A stretch of DNA of 19,375 nt, taken from Bacteroidales bacterium. GTDB taxonomy: Bacteria > Bacteroidota > Bacteroidia > Bacteroidales > UBA932. The notes under the pieces are model-generated. The model did not search any database. It saw only the letters and a list, made by a program, of their open reading frames with translations, and was not told the origin of the DNA. The DNA is taken from contig JAFZLQ010000075.1 in NCBI GenBank assembly GCA_017551425.1, positions 1 through 19,375 on the forward strand, written 5' to 3'. Positions 1-7,751 of this stretch are shown in pieces. Numbering within the stretch: position 1 is the first letter of the stretch; each line of letters starts with the position of its first letter. A program made the translations under genes and the position numbers.

Positions 1-415
1 CTGCGGGCTTCTCCGTCATCCACACGTTGTCGGGGGCGGTCTGGTTGGCGACCCAGTCGAGAATCACCTTGAAGCCAAGCTTGTGCGCGGCGGCGAGCAG
101 GTGTTCGAAGTCCTCCATCGTACCGAATTCGGGGTTGACGGAGCAGTAGTCGGCGATTGCGTAATAGGAACCGAGGGTGCCCTTGCGGCCTTCCACACCG
201 ATTCTGTACATAGGCATGAGCCAGAGTACGTCCACGCCTAGCTCCTTGAGACGGGGCAGCTGTGCCTCTACTGCGGCGAAAGTGCCCTCGGGGGAGAACT
301 GGCGTATGTTGACTTCATAGACCACGCTGTCGTAGGTCCATTTGGGATGAGGGGTGTTGACGGTGCAGCAAACCAGGGTCAGCAGTGCTGCGGCTGCAAG
401 AAACAACTTTTTCAT
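1..415 (-). CDS. GH13 alpha-amylase-family lipoprotein (N-terminal part, cut by window edge)
   Basis: About 138 N-terminal codons are present and the 3' end lies outside the window. The start gives a lipoprotein signal peptide (MKKLFLAAAALLTLVCC), so the mature protein is probably anchored in an envelope membrane. The following sequence is the start of a GH13 barrel: SVVYEVNIRQFSPEG (first strand), GVDVLWLMPMY, GSYYAIADYCSVNPEFGT (typical loop after strand 2) and VILDWVANQT (conserved region I). Region I normally reads DxVxNH; here the His is a Gln. The catalytic Asp/Glu/Asp residues are in the missing part, so activity cannot be judged. It starts 6 nt after the GH53 stop, so it is the last visible gene of the operon. 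The likely role is hydrolysis of alpha-glucan oligosaccharides; the exact specificity is unknown. Confidence 0.9.
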   Translation of the reverse strand, partial: MKKLFLAAAALLTLVCCTVNTPHPKWTYDSVVYEVNIRQFSPEGTFAAVEAQLPRLKELGVDVLWLMPMYRIGVEGRKGTLGSYYAIADYCSVNPEFGTMEDFEHLLAAAHKLGFKVILDWVANQTAPDNVWMTEKPA

Positions 416-421
416 ATGCGG

Positions 422-1531
422 TTATTGTTTGAATGCGTTCATTATGCTTGACGGACGTCCGTCGGAACTGAAGGCGCCCATGTCGTATGCGTTCCAGCCA
501 AGAGAAGTGTAAACGGCGGGCTTCCACCAGCCGTAAACCTCAGGCTCCCAATAAAATACGCCCTTGCATCCGGAGATGCCCAGGACTCCTTCCATGAAGG
601 ATTTGAGCAGCGATGCCGATGCGGCCTCAGTGCTGATTTTGACGCCGACCTCAGACACGAACACCGGCACTCCGTAGCCTGCGGCCAGGTTCTTTATGCG
701 CGACAGGGCGCTGCTGTTCATCTGCTCCGCCGACATCTTGGAGTTTGTCTGCGGATAGTGGGAAAGGGCGATTGCGTCGAACTTGCCGCCCTTGGACTTG
801 AAGTCCTTGAACCACCAGTCGTTGTCGTCGTAGGCGTTGTTGAGATGCGGCATCACGAGGGCGTCGGGGAAGATCTCCTTGGCTGCGGAGTATCCGGCGT
901 TGTACAACTGTACGAAATTGCCCCATCCGCCGGGAGTCGAACCTCCGGACGACCAAAGCTGCCCGAGCGGCCACAGGAAGCCGTTGCGGGTTTCGTTGCC
1001 GATCTGTATCCAGGCGGGCGAGACTCCGGCTTCCTTGAGGGCCCCGAGCACGTCGGCGGTATGCTCCTTCACGCGTGCGGCAGTCTTGCCCACGTCCGAT
1101 TTGTCCGCCGCCCAGTCCTTGGGGAAGGTCTGGGTTCCGGGGTCTGCGAAGAAGTCGCTGTAGTGGAAGTCTATCATCAGCGCGAGGCCGGCGTCCCGGG
1201 CGCGCTTTGCCAGCGCCAGCACGTCTGCCTTGCCGCTCCAACCGCCGGTGGGATTGACCCACACGCGCAGGCGTATGGAGTTGATACCCACGTCTTTAAG
1301 CACCTCGAAGATATCTGCCGGCGTGCCGTCCTGCTTCTTGAAGGTCTTGCCTCCGGCCTCCATTTCGCTCACCCAGCTCACATCCGCACCGCGTGCGAAT
1401 GCGGGAGTCTCCACCACAGCGGGCTTGGGATCGTCCACAGGGTCGTCGCCGCCGGGAGTCACGGGGTCGTCCGGTTTGGGCTCGCATGAAAGCGTCAGCA
1501 GGCACAGGGCCGCAGCGATGAATCTTTTCAT
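422..1531 (-). CDS. GH53 endo-beta-1,4-galactanase, lipoprotein
   Basis: A 369-residue protein with a lipoprotein signal peptide whose lipobox ends at Cys16 (LTLSC), then an acidic, Pro-rich linker (about 17-43) and a GH53 clan-A barrel. Family hallmarks are RGADVSWVSEMEAGG at about 47-61, followed by GINSIRLRVWVNP, and IDFHYSDFFADPGTQ. The proton-donor Glu is in WIQIGNET (E180) and the likely nucleophile in VFVSEVG (E294). GH53 enzymes cleave beta-1,4-galactan side chains of pectin (type I arabinogalactan). The gene starts 1 nt after the amylase stop and ends 6 nt before the next GH13 gene, so it is co-transcribed in a starch operon, which is functionally odd. Full length for the family; both catalytic Glu are present, so it is probably active. 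Family assignment is firm; substrate is inferred from the family. Confidence 0.93.
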   Translation of the reverse strand: MKRFIAAALCLLTLSCEPKPDDPVTPGGDDPVDDPKPAVVETPAFARGADVSWVSEMEAGGKTFKKQDGTPADIFEVLKDVGINSIRLRVWVNPTGGWSGKADVLALAKRARDAGLALMIDFHYSDFFADPGTQTFPKDWAADKSDVGKTAARVKEHTADVLGALKEAGVSPAWIQIGNETRNGFLWPLGQLWSSGGSTPGGWGNFVQLYNAGYSAAKEIFPDALVMPHLNNAYDDNDWWFKDFKSKGGKFDAIALSHYPQTNSKMSAEQMNSSALSRIKNLAAGYGVPVFVSEVGVKISTEAASASLLKSFMEGVLGISGCKGVFYWEPEVYGWWKPAVYTSLGWNAYDMGAFSSDGRPSSIMNAFKQ

Positions 1532-1532
1532 A

Positions 1533-3755
1533 TTACAGCTGGAACACTACTGAGGAGTTGCCGCCGAGGTATAGCGTATCGTCGAGTATCGAAGCCGATC
1601 CCAGGAGTGCGACGGGATGCTCCATGGAGTCGCTTATCTGTGCGTTCTTTTCTGACTTGGATACGTTGTGGATTACCAGCAGGGTCTGGCTGCCGTCGCT
1701 CATCTTCCATGCCGCCATGCCGGAGATGCTCACGGGGGTCATGTCTCCCACGGCCAGGGCGGGATATGTGTTGCGGAGCTTCGAGAAGGTCTTATAGACG
1801 TTCAGGATGGAGTTTTCGTCGGCCTCCTGGGCCTCTACGGAAATCTCCGCCTTGAGCATCTTGCTGTCAACCTTGCTGTTGACGCCCTTCTTGGCGCAGT
1901 CCTTACCGGCCTTGTCCCACATCATGGGGGCGCGGACGTATTCGTCGCCGCTGTTCTTCTCTCCCCAGTAACCGAGCTCCTCGCCCTGATAGATGAAAGG
2001 CTTGCCGGGGCAGGTGAGGAGGATGGCGCCGGCCTGCTTCTCCTTGGCTATGTCCTTGCCGATTTCGGAGGCGAAGCGGTTCTGGTCGTGGTTGGAGAGG
2101 AAGAGGGAGGTAACTGCGTCTGCGCGCTGGGCCCTGTGGTCTTTCACGAAGCCTGCCACCGCCGATGCGAACCCGGACGGGGAGCCGTTTTTGAGCATAT
2201 CCCTGAGCTTGTAGCCGAAGTCGAACTCAAAGCATGATGTGAGACTGGTGTAATAAGTCTTTTCCGTGTCGTGGCCGTCCCATTCCTCGGCTACCATATA
2301 TATATTGCCGGAGTGGCCGGCGGCCTTGTAGGTGGCGTTGCAGTGCTCGTACCATGCCTTGAGCAGGGTGCGGTTTGAACTGTGGTTGAAGGAGCTGATG
2401 CCGCCGCAGATGTGCTTGACGGCGTCCAGGCGGAATCCGTCTATGCCCATGTTGATCCACTTGTCGGCGGATGCGGTAAGCTCGTTGAAACAGGCGTTGG
2501 TCGTAACCTTGGACGGGTCTCCGTAGTTCAGGTCGGGCATCCAGTCGCTGAAGCAGCCCATGTAGTAGAGGATTTCCGTGCTGACGTTGGTGAGTTCGAC
2601 CTTATATCGGCCGTTGCCGGTGAAGCTGATGTCCGCGCCTTCGGCTACTAAATCCAGGGTTGTGCCCTCCGTGATGGTGGTCTTGGATTTGGCTCCGAAC
2701 TTGGACCCGTTGTCCCAGTTGGGATACTTGCGCACCAGCAGGCCCCAGGTGCCGTTGACGTCCATCACCAGATAGTATGTGCCGTCTCCCTTGCTGACGA
2801 ATTTGACCGTCTTGTCTCCCTTGCCGTCCTGCCACATGTACAGGTTCCAGCTGTCGGTGCCGTTGGTCAGGGCTTCGTCTGTGCTGGTGATGGTCAGTTT
2901 GGGGGATCCGCTTGTGACGGACTTCCACTCGTCGGCCACATAGGATGTTCCCTTGAGCATGGGGAAGCTGCTGTAATCCTTGGACGGGGTTGCGCTGATG
3001 AAGTAGTAGTCCCGATAGGGGCTGGAAGCGTCTGCGATGGCGTCCTTGAACCAGGGATGCCCCTTGCCGCTGTGATTCAGCACGTAGTCGAGATAGATCT
3101 CCATTCCCCTCGCGTGGGCGGCGTCAAGCAGTTCTTTGAAGTCTTCCTCCGTGCCGTACTGCGGGTTGACGGAGAAGTAGTCGGTGACGTCGTATCCGTG
3201 ATAGGAGTCCGCCGGGTGGAACGGGCTGAGCCACAGTGCGGTGGCGCCCATTTCGTCCAGGTAGTCGAGCTTGTTCTGTATGCCCTTGAAATCTCCTATT
3301 CCGTCTCCGTTGCTGTCAGCAAAGGAGTAGATGAGCAGCTGGTAAGTGGTGGCAGCCCGCTTTTTGCCGTCAAATGCGGCCGGGGACGGCGTCACGGGCA
3401 CCTTGCCCAGACCCTTCTGGCTCACGCTTACCGAAGCTGTCTCCTGCTTGCCGGAAAGTGTTGAAACGATACTGATGGTGGTGCTGCGGTCCTGGTCGCA
3501 GTCGTCCGCCGTGAGGGAGATGGAGCCGTTTCCGCTGCCGGAATCCGGGCTCATGTGCAGCCAGGTGGCGTCCGTGCTTGCAGTCCACGATCCTTCTGTT
3601 GTGACGTATACGAATTTTACCGATGCATCCTGAGGCTGGAATGATATTTCCCCGGGAGAAACGCTAAGACTCAACTCGGGTTTATCGGGCTCCTCGGGGC
3701 CGCAGGCGGCGAAGGCCAGGGATGCCAGGACAAGGAAAAGGGCGAATCGTTTCAT
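1533..3755 (-). CDS. susG: SusG-like surface alpha-amylase: BACON + GH13 with inserted CBM58-like domain
   Basis: 740 residues from the chosen ATG at 3755. The frame stays open to 3893, but only the 3755 start gives a signal peptide (MKRFALFLVLASLAFAAC, lipid Cys18). Domains: a BACON-type beta-sandwich at about 27-117, then a GH13 barrel from about 135. Region I is LDYVLNH (D223-H228), region II GFRLDAVKH with nucleophile D444, region III MVAEEWDG with acid/base E490, and region IV SNHD with D557. Between regions I and II an extra beta-rich segment (about 265-400, Trp/Tyr-rich: SWNLYMWQDG, YYLVMDV, WGLLVRKYPNW) sits where Bacteroides SusG carries CBM58. The predicted role is endo-cleavage of starch at the cell surface for import through SusC/SusD. 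The 141-bp gap upstream contains a terminator-like hairpin, so its expression may be uncoupled from susCDE. The BACON domain is an addition compared with classical SusG. Confidence 0.92.
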   Translation of the reverse strand: MKRFALFLVLASLAFAACGPEEPDKPELSLSVSPGEISFQPQDASVKFVYVTTEGSWTASTDATWLHMSPDSGSGNGSISLTADDCDQDRSTTISIVSTLSGKQETASVSVSQKGLGKVPVTPSPAAFDGKKRAATTYQLLIYSFADSNGDGIGDFKGIQNKLDYLDEMGATALWLSPFHPADSYHGYDVTDYFSVNPQYGTEEDFKELLDAAHARGMEIYLDYVLNHSGKGHPWFKDAIADASSPYRDYYFISATPSKDYSSFPMLKGTSYVADEWKSVTSGSPKLTITSTDEALTNGTDSWNLYMWQDGKGDKTVKFVSKGDGTYYLVMDVNGTWGLLVRKYPNWDNGSKFGAKSKTTITEGTTLDLVAEGADISFTGNGRYKVELTNVSTEILYYMGCFSDWMPDLNYGDPSKVTTNACFNELTASADKWINMGIDGFRLDAVKHICGGISSFNHSSNRTLLKAWYEHCNATYKAAGHSGNIYMVAEEWDGHDTEKTYYTSLTSCFEFDFGYKLRDMLKNGSPSGFASAVAGFVKDHRAQRADAVTSLFLSNHDQNRFASEIGKDIAKEKQAGAILLTCPGKPFIYQGEELGYWGEKNSGDEYVRAPMMWDKAGKDCAKKGVNSKVDSKMLKAEISVEAQEADENSILNVYKTFSKLRNTYPALAVGDMTPVSISGMAAWKMSDGSQTLLVIHNVSKSEKNAQISDSMEHPVALLGSASILDDTLYLGGNSSVVFQL

Positions 3756-3805
3756 AATAAGCATAAATTTCACAATATTAACAATTTTTTGGCTCTTTTC
3801 CAATA

Positions 3806-3850
3806 CAAAAAGAGGATGGCCCCAAAGTCGCTGAGACTCGGAGGCCATCC
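3806..3850 (-). terminator. Terminator or attenuator hairpin between SusE/F-like gene and susG-like gene
   Basis: On the minus strand GGATGGCC pairs perfectly with GGCCATCC (arms at 3843-3850 and 3814-3821). A partly paired interior (GAGTC/GACT) and then TCTTTTTG (3806-3813) follow. This is the form of an intrinsic terminator. It lies 47 nt after the SusE/F-like stop and 50 nt before the amylase start, inside an otherwise continuous operon. It probably lowers hydrolase mRNA relative to susCDE by partial read-through, or ends the transcript. Confidence 0.7.
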
Positions 3851-3865
3851 GCTGGAAAGTATTAA

Positions 3866-3882
3866 GGTTAAACTGTTTAACC
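3866..3882. promoter_or_regulatory. 17-bp perfect palindrome upstream of the amylase gene
   Basis: GGTTAAAC and GTTTAACC flank a single T, forming a perfect odd palindrome 14 bp after the SusE/F-like stop and 15 bp before the terminator-like hairpin on the minus strand. It could be an operator for a dimeric regulator, or an RNA stem-loop (7 bp, 3-nt loop) protecting the 3' end of the upstream mRNA. Nothing in the window decides between these. Confidence 0.5.
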
Positions 3883-3896
3883 CTGTCGGTCAATGC

Positions 3897-6029
3897 CTAC
3901 TGTGCAGTGAGCTCGGCGTATGCCTTGCCGTCGCACCATGCATAGAGTTTGATGGCGTAGGTGCCTGCCGCAACCGTAATGTTGGGACCGCCCTGGTAGA
4001 GGGAGTCGAAACTGCCGCCCCAGTTGATGCCCCAGTCGTCGTTGGCACGGAACTTCATTTCACCGGCGCTCAGCTCGATGGTGCCTTCCCACGCCTTGCT
4101 CTCTGCATTGTATTCGAGGTCGGTGTCGGCATCCCAGCCGCCTGCCTGTGCAGGGCCTACCACGCCTATTGTGGTGATGAGGGTGAGCGTGTAGGTCATC
4201 TCCTTGAGGTTGACCTCAATCATGTAATAACCCGCTTCATCGGGTGCGGGGCAGTTGGATCCGCCGTTGTCGGCAATCTTGCCTTCTCCGTCGAACTCCC
4301 AGTCACCTGTCCAGTCGTTCTCGTTGGGCCTGAACTTGAACTCGCTGCTCAGGTAGCCGAAGCCCTTGTAGTTGGCGGTGTTGTTGCCGTTGTCCAGGAC
4401 GGTGTGGAGAGGATAGGTGGAGGTCCATCCGGTGTCTGCGCCGATGGCGTAGATATAGTCTGCAAACTCTACATATTCTTCAACCAGGATGGTCTGGGCT
4501 GCATAGTCGAATGTAATGTCGTATTCTCCTGCAACGCCGACCCGGATGTTCTTGTCACCGGCTGCGAAGGCAACGCCGATTTCGGGCTTGTAAACACCGT
4601 AAGGGTTGCTATCATCGATGATGCTGACTTCGTTCTCTTCAGGACCGCCGACACTCTTGCTCCATGCGTGGTCTGCACGGATCTTGAATTCGTCCGATTC
4701 TGTGAGGCTGACTTGCCTGATCCTCCAGATGTCGCCGCTGACCTTGTCAAGGTCGAAGTCGGTATCCCAGGAAGTGCCGTTGAGGGTACCTATGAGTGAC
4801 CATGCCGTAGGCTTTGCAGGCGGAGGAGGCGTGTTGCCGCCGCTGCTGCTGCCGCCGCTTGCGATAACCTTATAGACCGCTTCGTCAGGATTGAGGAGCA
4901 GGTCGTAAGTGCCGTCTGCGGGGACTGCCAGGTTCTTGCCGCCCGGCCCTGCGGGCTGCTCTTCACCAAGGGTTACCACGTAAGGCTCCTCGGTAATGTC
5001 GGGACCGGCACCGAAGTTGGTGTCCCAGCCATGATCCTTGCGGAACTTGAACTGATCGCCGGCGGAGAGGACGACGCTCTTGGCCACATGCCAGGTGCCG
5101 TCGGTAACCATCTCAATGTCGTTGTCCCAGTTGAGACCTGCGGCCGAGATGGCGCCGGTGACGCCCCATTCGCTTTCATCCCATCCATCATAAGGATCGG
5201 CATTGCCGCCGCTCAGCACTACCTTATATACAGATGCGTCAGGATTGACGAGCAGGTCATAAGTGCCGTCTGCAGGGACTGCCAGGTTCTTGCCGCCCGG
5301 CCCTGCGGGCTGCTCTTCGCCAAGGGTTACTACGTAAGGTTCCTCGGTAATATCGGGACCGGCACCGAAGTTGGTGTCCCAGCCGTGGTCCTTGCGGAAC
5401 TTGAACTGATCGCCAGCGGAGAGGACGACGTTCTTGGCGACGTGCCAGGTACCGTCGGTGACCATCTCAATGTCGCTGTCCCAGTTGATTCCCAGAGAAG
5501 CGATGGCGCCGGTAACGCCCCATGTGCTTTCTTCCCATCCTGCATAAGGATCGGCACTGCCGCCGCTGGCCAGGATTTCGTAGTTTATAGTGATGGGGTT
5601 CGCGGCATCTATAAAGCCGTTGATTCCGTTGTCCTTGGTCGGATCCTGGAGGGAAGCACGGAGGATGAGCTCAAGAGCCACAGTCTCTCCGTCAGAATAA
5701 CCAAGCTCGGCCAAAGCTTTCTTGGCGTTGTTCTTGGAAACGCTAATCGTATTGTCCTTGACTGACGTAGTGAGTGCAGCTCCGACTTCTTTGCTGTCGG
5801 CTTTGCTAAGGACAAGCCAGTGATATACAGGGGCAGTGAACGACTGTCCGAGTACCGCAGGGGTGAAGTCGATGACAATGTCACCTTCGTTCACGTTGGC
5901 AGAGAGCACCTGCGGGGCAGTGGCCTTGCTGAGGTCAAGGGTCGCAGGCTTCTCCGTGACGCAGGAAACTGCGGCGAGAGCCAGCAGGCCTGCTGAAAGG
6001 ATAGAAAATATCTTTTTCATTGTAGTCAT
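3897..6029 (-). CDS. SusE/SusF-like outer-membrane starch-binding lipoprotein with five binding-type domains
   Basis: 710 residues, with a lipoprotein signal ending at Cys23 (LAAVSC). The start may be ATG 6029 or ATG 6020 (MKKIFSIL); both keep the signal peptide. An N-terminal SusE-type Ig-like domain spans about 30-155. Two nearly identical 118-residue repeats follow (159-276 and 277-394; about 15 differences), then a Gly/Ser/Pro linker (391-407) and three diverged domains of the same design (about 409-520, 525-617, 621-710). Each has Trp-rich stretches with an FKFR- or FKIR-like strand (DQFKFRKDHGW, EFKIRADHAW, EFKFRPNENDW, MKFRANDDW). The pattern matches the starch-binding domains of SusE/SusF, which hold glucan at the surface but are not enzymes. 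It is longer than Bacteroides SusE or SusF. It begins 3 nt after the susD stop, so it is in the susCD operon. Confidence 0.9.
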   Translation of the reverse strand: MTTMKKIFSILSAGLLALAAVSCVTEKPATLDLSKATAPQVLSANVNEGDIVIDFTPAVLGQSFTAPVYHWLVLSKADSKEVGAALTTSVKDNTISVSKNNAKKALAELGYSDGETVALELILRASLQDPTKDNGINGFIDAANPITINYEILASGGSADPYAGWEESTWGVTGAIASLGINWDSDIEMVTDGTWHVAKNVVLSAGDQFKFRKDHGWDTNFGAGPDITEEPYVVTLGEEQPAGPGGKNLAVPADGTYDLLVNPDASVYKVVLSGGNADPYDGWDESEWGVTGAISAAGLNWDNDIEMVTDGTWHVAKSVVLSAGDQFKFRKDHGWDTNFGAGPDITEEPYVVTLGEEQPAGPGGKNLAVPADGTYDLLLNPDEAVYKVIASGGSSSGGNTPPPPAKPTAWSLIGTLNGTSWDTDFDLDKVSGDIWRIRQVSLTESDEFKIRADHAWSKSVGGPEENEVSIIDDSNPYGVYKPEIGVAFAAGDKNIRVGVAGEYDITFDYAAQTILVEEYVEFADYIYAIGADTGWTSTYPLHTVLDNGNNTANYKGFGYLSSEFKFRPNENDWTGDWEFDGEGKIADNGGSNCPAPDEAGYYMIEVNLKEMTYTLTLITTIGVVGPAQAGGWDADTDLEYNAESKAWEGTIELSAGEMKFRANDDWGINWGGSFDSLYQGGPNITVAAGTYAIKLYAWCDGKAYAELTAQ
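4861..5214. repeat. 354-bp tandem repeat, copy A, within the SusE/F-like gene
   Basis: This is the downstream (protein C-terminal side) copy of an exact-length, in-frame direct repeat; the other copy follows at 5215-5568 with an offset of exactly 354 bp. By eye the DNA is about 90% identical, with many differences silent. The central 75 codons differ by one residue. It encodes one complete starch-binding-type domain. Confidence 0.9.
5215..5568. repeat. 354-bp tandem repeat, copy B, within the SusE/F-like gene
   Basis: Partner of the 4861-5214 copy. It encodes residues 159-276 of the lipoprotein. The unit boundary falls at the SGG(N/S)ADPY linker, so the duplication added a whole domain without disturbing the fold. 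Confidence 0.9.
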
Positions 6030-6032
6030 CTG

Positions 6033-7736
6033 TTAATAGCCAGGGTTCTGCACAAGGTTGGAGTTGGCGAGCCTGTCGCTGTCGGGGATGGGGAAGAGGG
6101 CCCTGTAGCTGTCAACGGCCTTGCCTTCCTTGACATTGCCCTTCCACTGCCAGAGATAATCGGCGGAAGTGAACTTGCCAAAGCGGATGAGGTCGCTGCG
6201 GCGCCAGCACTCCTGATAGAGTTCGCGTCCGCGCTCGTCGAGGATCTGCTGCAGGGTAGGGGTGGAGATGGCGGCGAGGCCTGCGCGCTGACGTACGGCG
6301 TTGAAACCTTTGTAGCCGTCAACTGCGGCGCCGCGGGCTTCGCATTCTGCAGCCATGAGGAGGACGTCGGCATAACGCATCAGGGGGAAGTCGGTATCTA
6401 CGAAGCCAAGTTCCTTGCCATATCCGCCGTCGCTGGTGCGGTTGCGGTATTTCATGAAGCCATAGCCATAGATGAAGTTGCCGATGTCTTCAATATCCTT
6501 CTGCTGGATATTGTCATGAGCGGCCTCTTTGGCTTTAATAAGCTTTTCGCACTCCTCATCATATTCACCGTCTTTCTTCAGCTTTTCGATAGTCTTTGAA
6601 TCGTATTTAGCGGGGGCATCTTCAGGCTTTTCGGGCATTGCCTCCACCTGGGCGGTAGAACGCTCGGTGTCATAGAACAGATAACGGGCGTCCTTGGTGT
6701 CGAACTTGTCCACAAACTGAGGTGTTGTGCGCAAGCCGCCCCATCCGGAGGAAATTCCCATTTCGTCAGGATCCATGATGCCACCGGTGGAGGCGAAGAT
6801 GAGATAGTTGGTGGCACCGTAGCTGGTGGTGTTGATACCGTCCTGCTCGATGGCCAGGATGATTTCGTCGGTGCAACGGTTGTTGTCGGCGAGGAAGAGC
6901 TCCTGGTAGGCGTTGTACTTGCCGGCGGAGCTGGTGTGCAGGCTGTAGCCGTCGTCCATGAGGTCCTTGAGGACAGCTGCGCACTTGTCATAAGCCTTGG
7001 TGCCGGTGTAAACCTCTGCGTTGAGGTAGAGCTTTGCGAGGAGGAACTTGGCTACGCTCTTGTTGACGTGGCCGTAGGCAGTGGCGCTGCGCTCGGGCAG
7101 GGTGCTGTTGTCCTTGAGGTCGATAAGCTCTTTCTCAAGCCATTCGTAAAGGTCTGCGCGCTTGATCTGCTGGGGAACCGATCCGTCGAACTTGTCGTTG
7201 AAAGGCACGTTGCCGAAGTTGTCGATTGCATGGTAGTAGGCGATTGCGCGGAGCACGCGGGCTTCGTCGATCAGCTGCTGCTTGCCGTCAAACTCGAGAG
7301 CGCCTTCCCTGGTGGCTTCATAGATAAATTCGTTAGCCATGCTCACCACGATGAAGATTCGTGAATAGAAAGCATAGATAAACGTGTCTGCCGTGGTCCA
7401 GCACATCCAGTGCAGGTCCTTGATGGTCTGGTCGTTCCAACCGCAGACGGATTCGTCGGTGGTCAGCTCGTTGAGGTTGTACAGACCGCGGAGGTACTGT
7501 GAAGCACCGCCGTCAAGGCCGGAAATCGAAGGTGATCCGTTGGCTCCGTAGTAGCCGGAGGTGGCGAAGCAAAGATACACGCCGGCGAGGAAGTTCTCGT
7601 AAGCAGCTTTGTCCACGAGGACTTTGTCTGCGGTGTTGGCGTTGGGGTCGATAGGAGTGACGTTGAGGTCTCCCACGCAAGAATTCATCACGAGGGCTAC
7701 GAGGACGGCACCGATAATATATTTAATGTGTTTCAT
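6033..7736 (-). CDS. susD: SusD-like outer-membrane glycan-binding lipoprotein
   Basis: 567 residues with a lipoprotein signal (lipobox LVMNSC) followed by the typical SusD N-terminus (CVGDLNVTPIDPN). The middle holds the helical TPR-like scaffold (EFIYEATREG, QQLIDEARVLRAIAYYHAIDNFGNVPF, FLLAKLYLNAEVY). The C-terminal SusD/RagB part includes FPLMRYADVLLMAAE, FNAVRQRAGL and LDERGRELYQECWRRSDLIRFGKF. The protein forms the lid over the SusC channel and binds glycan at the surface. It lies 15 nt after susC, the usual arrangement. Specificity for starch is inferred from the neighbours, not from visible binding residues. Confidence 0.97.
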   Translation of the reverse strand: MKHIKYIIGAVLVALVMNSCVGDLNVTPIDPNANTADKVLVDKAAYENFLAGVYLCFATSGYYGANGSPSISGLDGGASQYLRGLYNLNELTTDESVCGWNDQTIKDLHWMCWTTADTFIYAFYSRIFIVVSMANEFIYEATREGALEFDGKQQLIDEARVLRAIAYYHAIDNFGNVPFNDKFDGSVPQQIKRADLYEWLEKELIDLKDNSTLPERSATAYGHVNKSVAKFLLAKLYLNAEVYTGTKAYDKCAAVLKDLMDDGYSLHTSSAGKYNAYQELFLADNNRCTDEIILAIEQDGINTTSYGATNYLIFASTGGIMDPDEMGISSGWGGLRTTPQFVDKFDTKDARYLFYDTERSTAQVEAMPEKPEDAPAKYDSKTIEKLKKDGEYDEECEKLIKAKEAAHDNIQQKDIEDIGNFIYGYGFMKYRNRTSDGGYGKELGFVDTDFPLMRYADVLLMAAECEARGAAVDGYKGFNAVRQRAGLAAISTPTLQQILDERGRELYQECWRRSDLIRFGKFTSADYLWQWKGNVKEGKAVDSYRALFPIPDSDRLANSNLVQNPGY

Positions 7737-7751
7737 AATCTCATCCCTTTT

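Noticed and set aside
3756..3893. 46-residue N-terminal extension of the SusG-like amylase
   Set aside because: It would place the lipoprotein signal peptide internally and translate through the terminator hairpin; start 3755 is better.
3789..4799. 336-codon plus-strand frame opposite the SusE/F-like gene
   Set aside because: It covers the terminator-like hairpin and antisense coding DNA and has no recognisable features.
4861..5568. Possible assembly duplication in the SusE/F-like gene
   Set aside because: The two copies differ at many positions, including silent ones, so they are distinct sequence and not an assembly echo.
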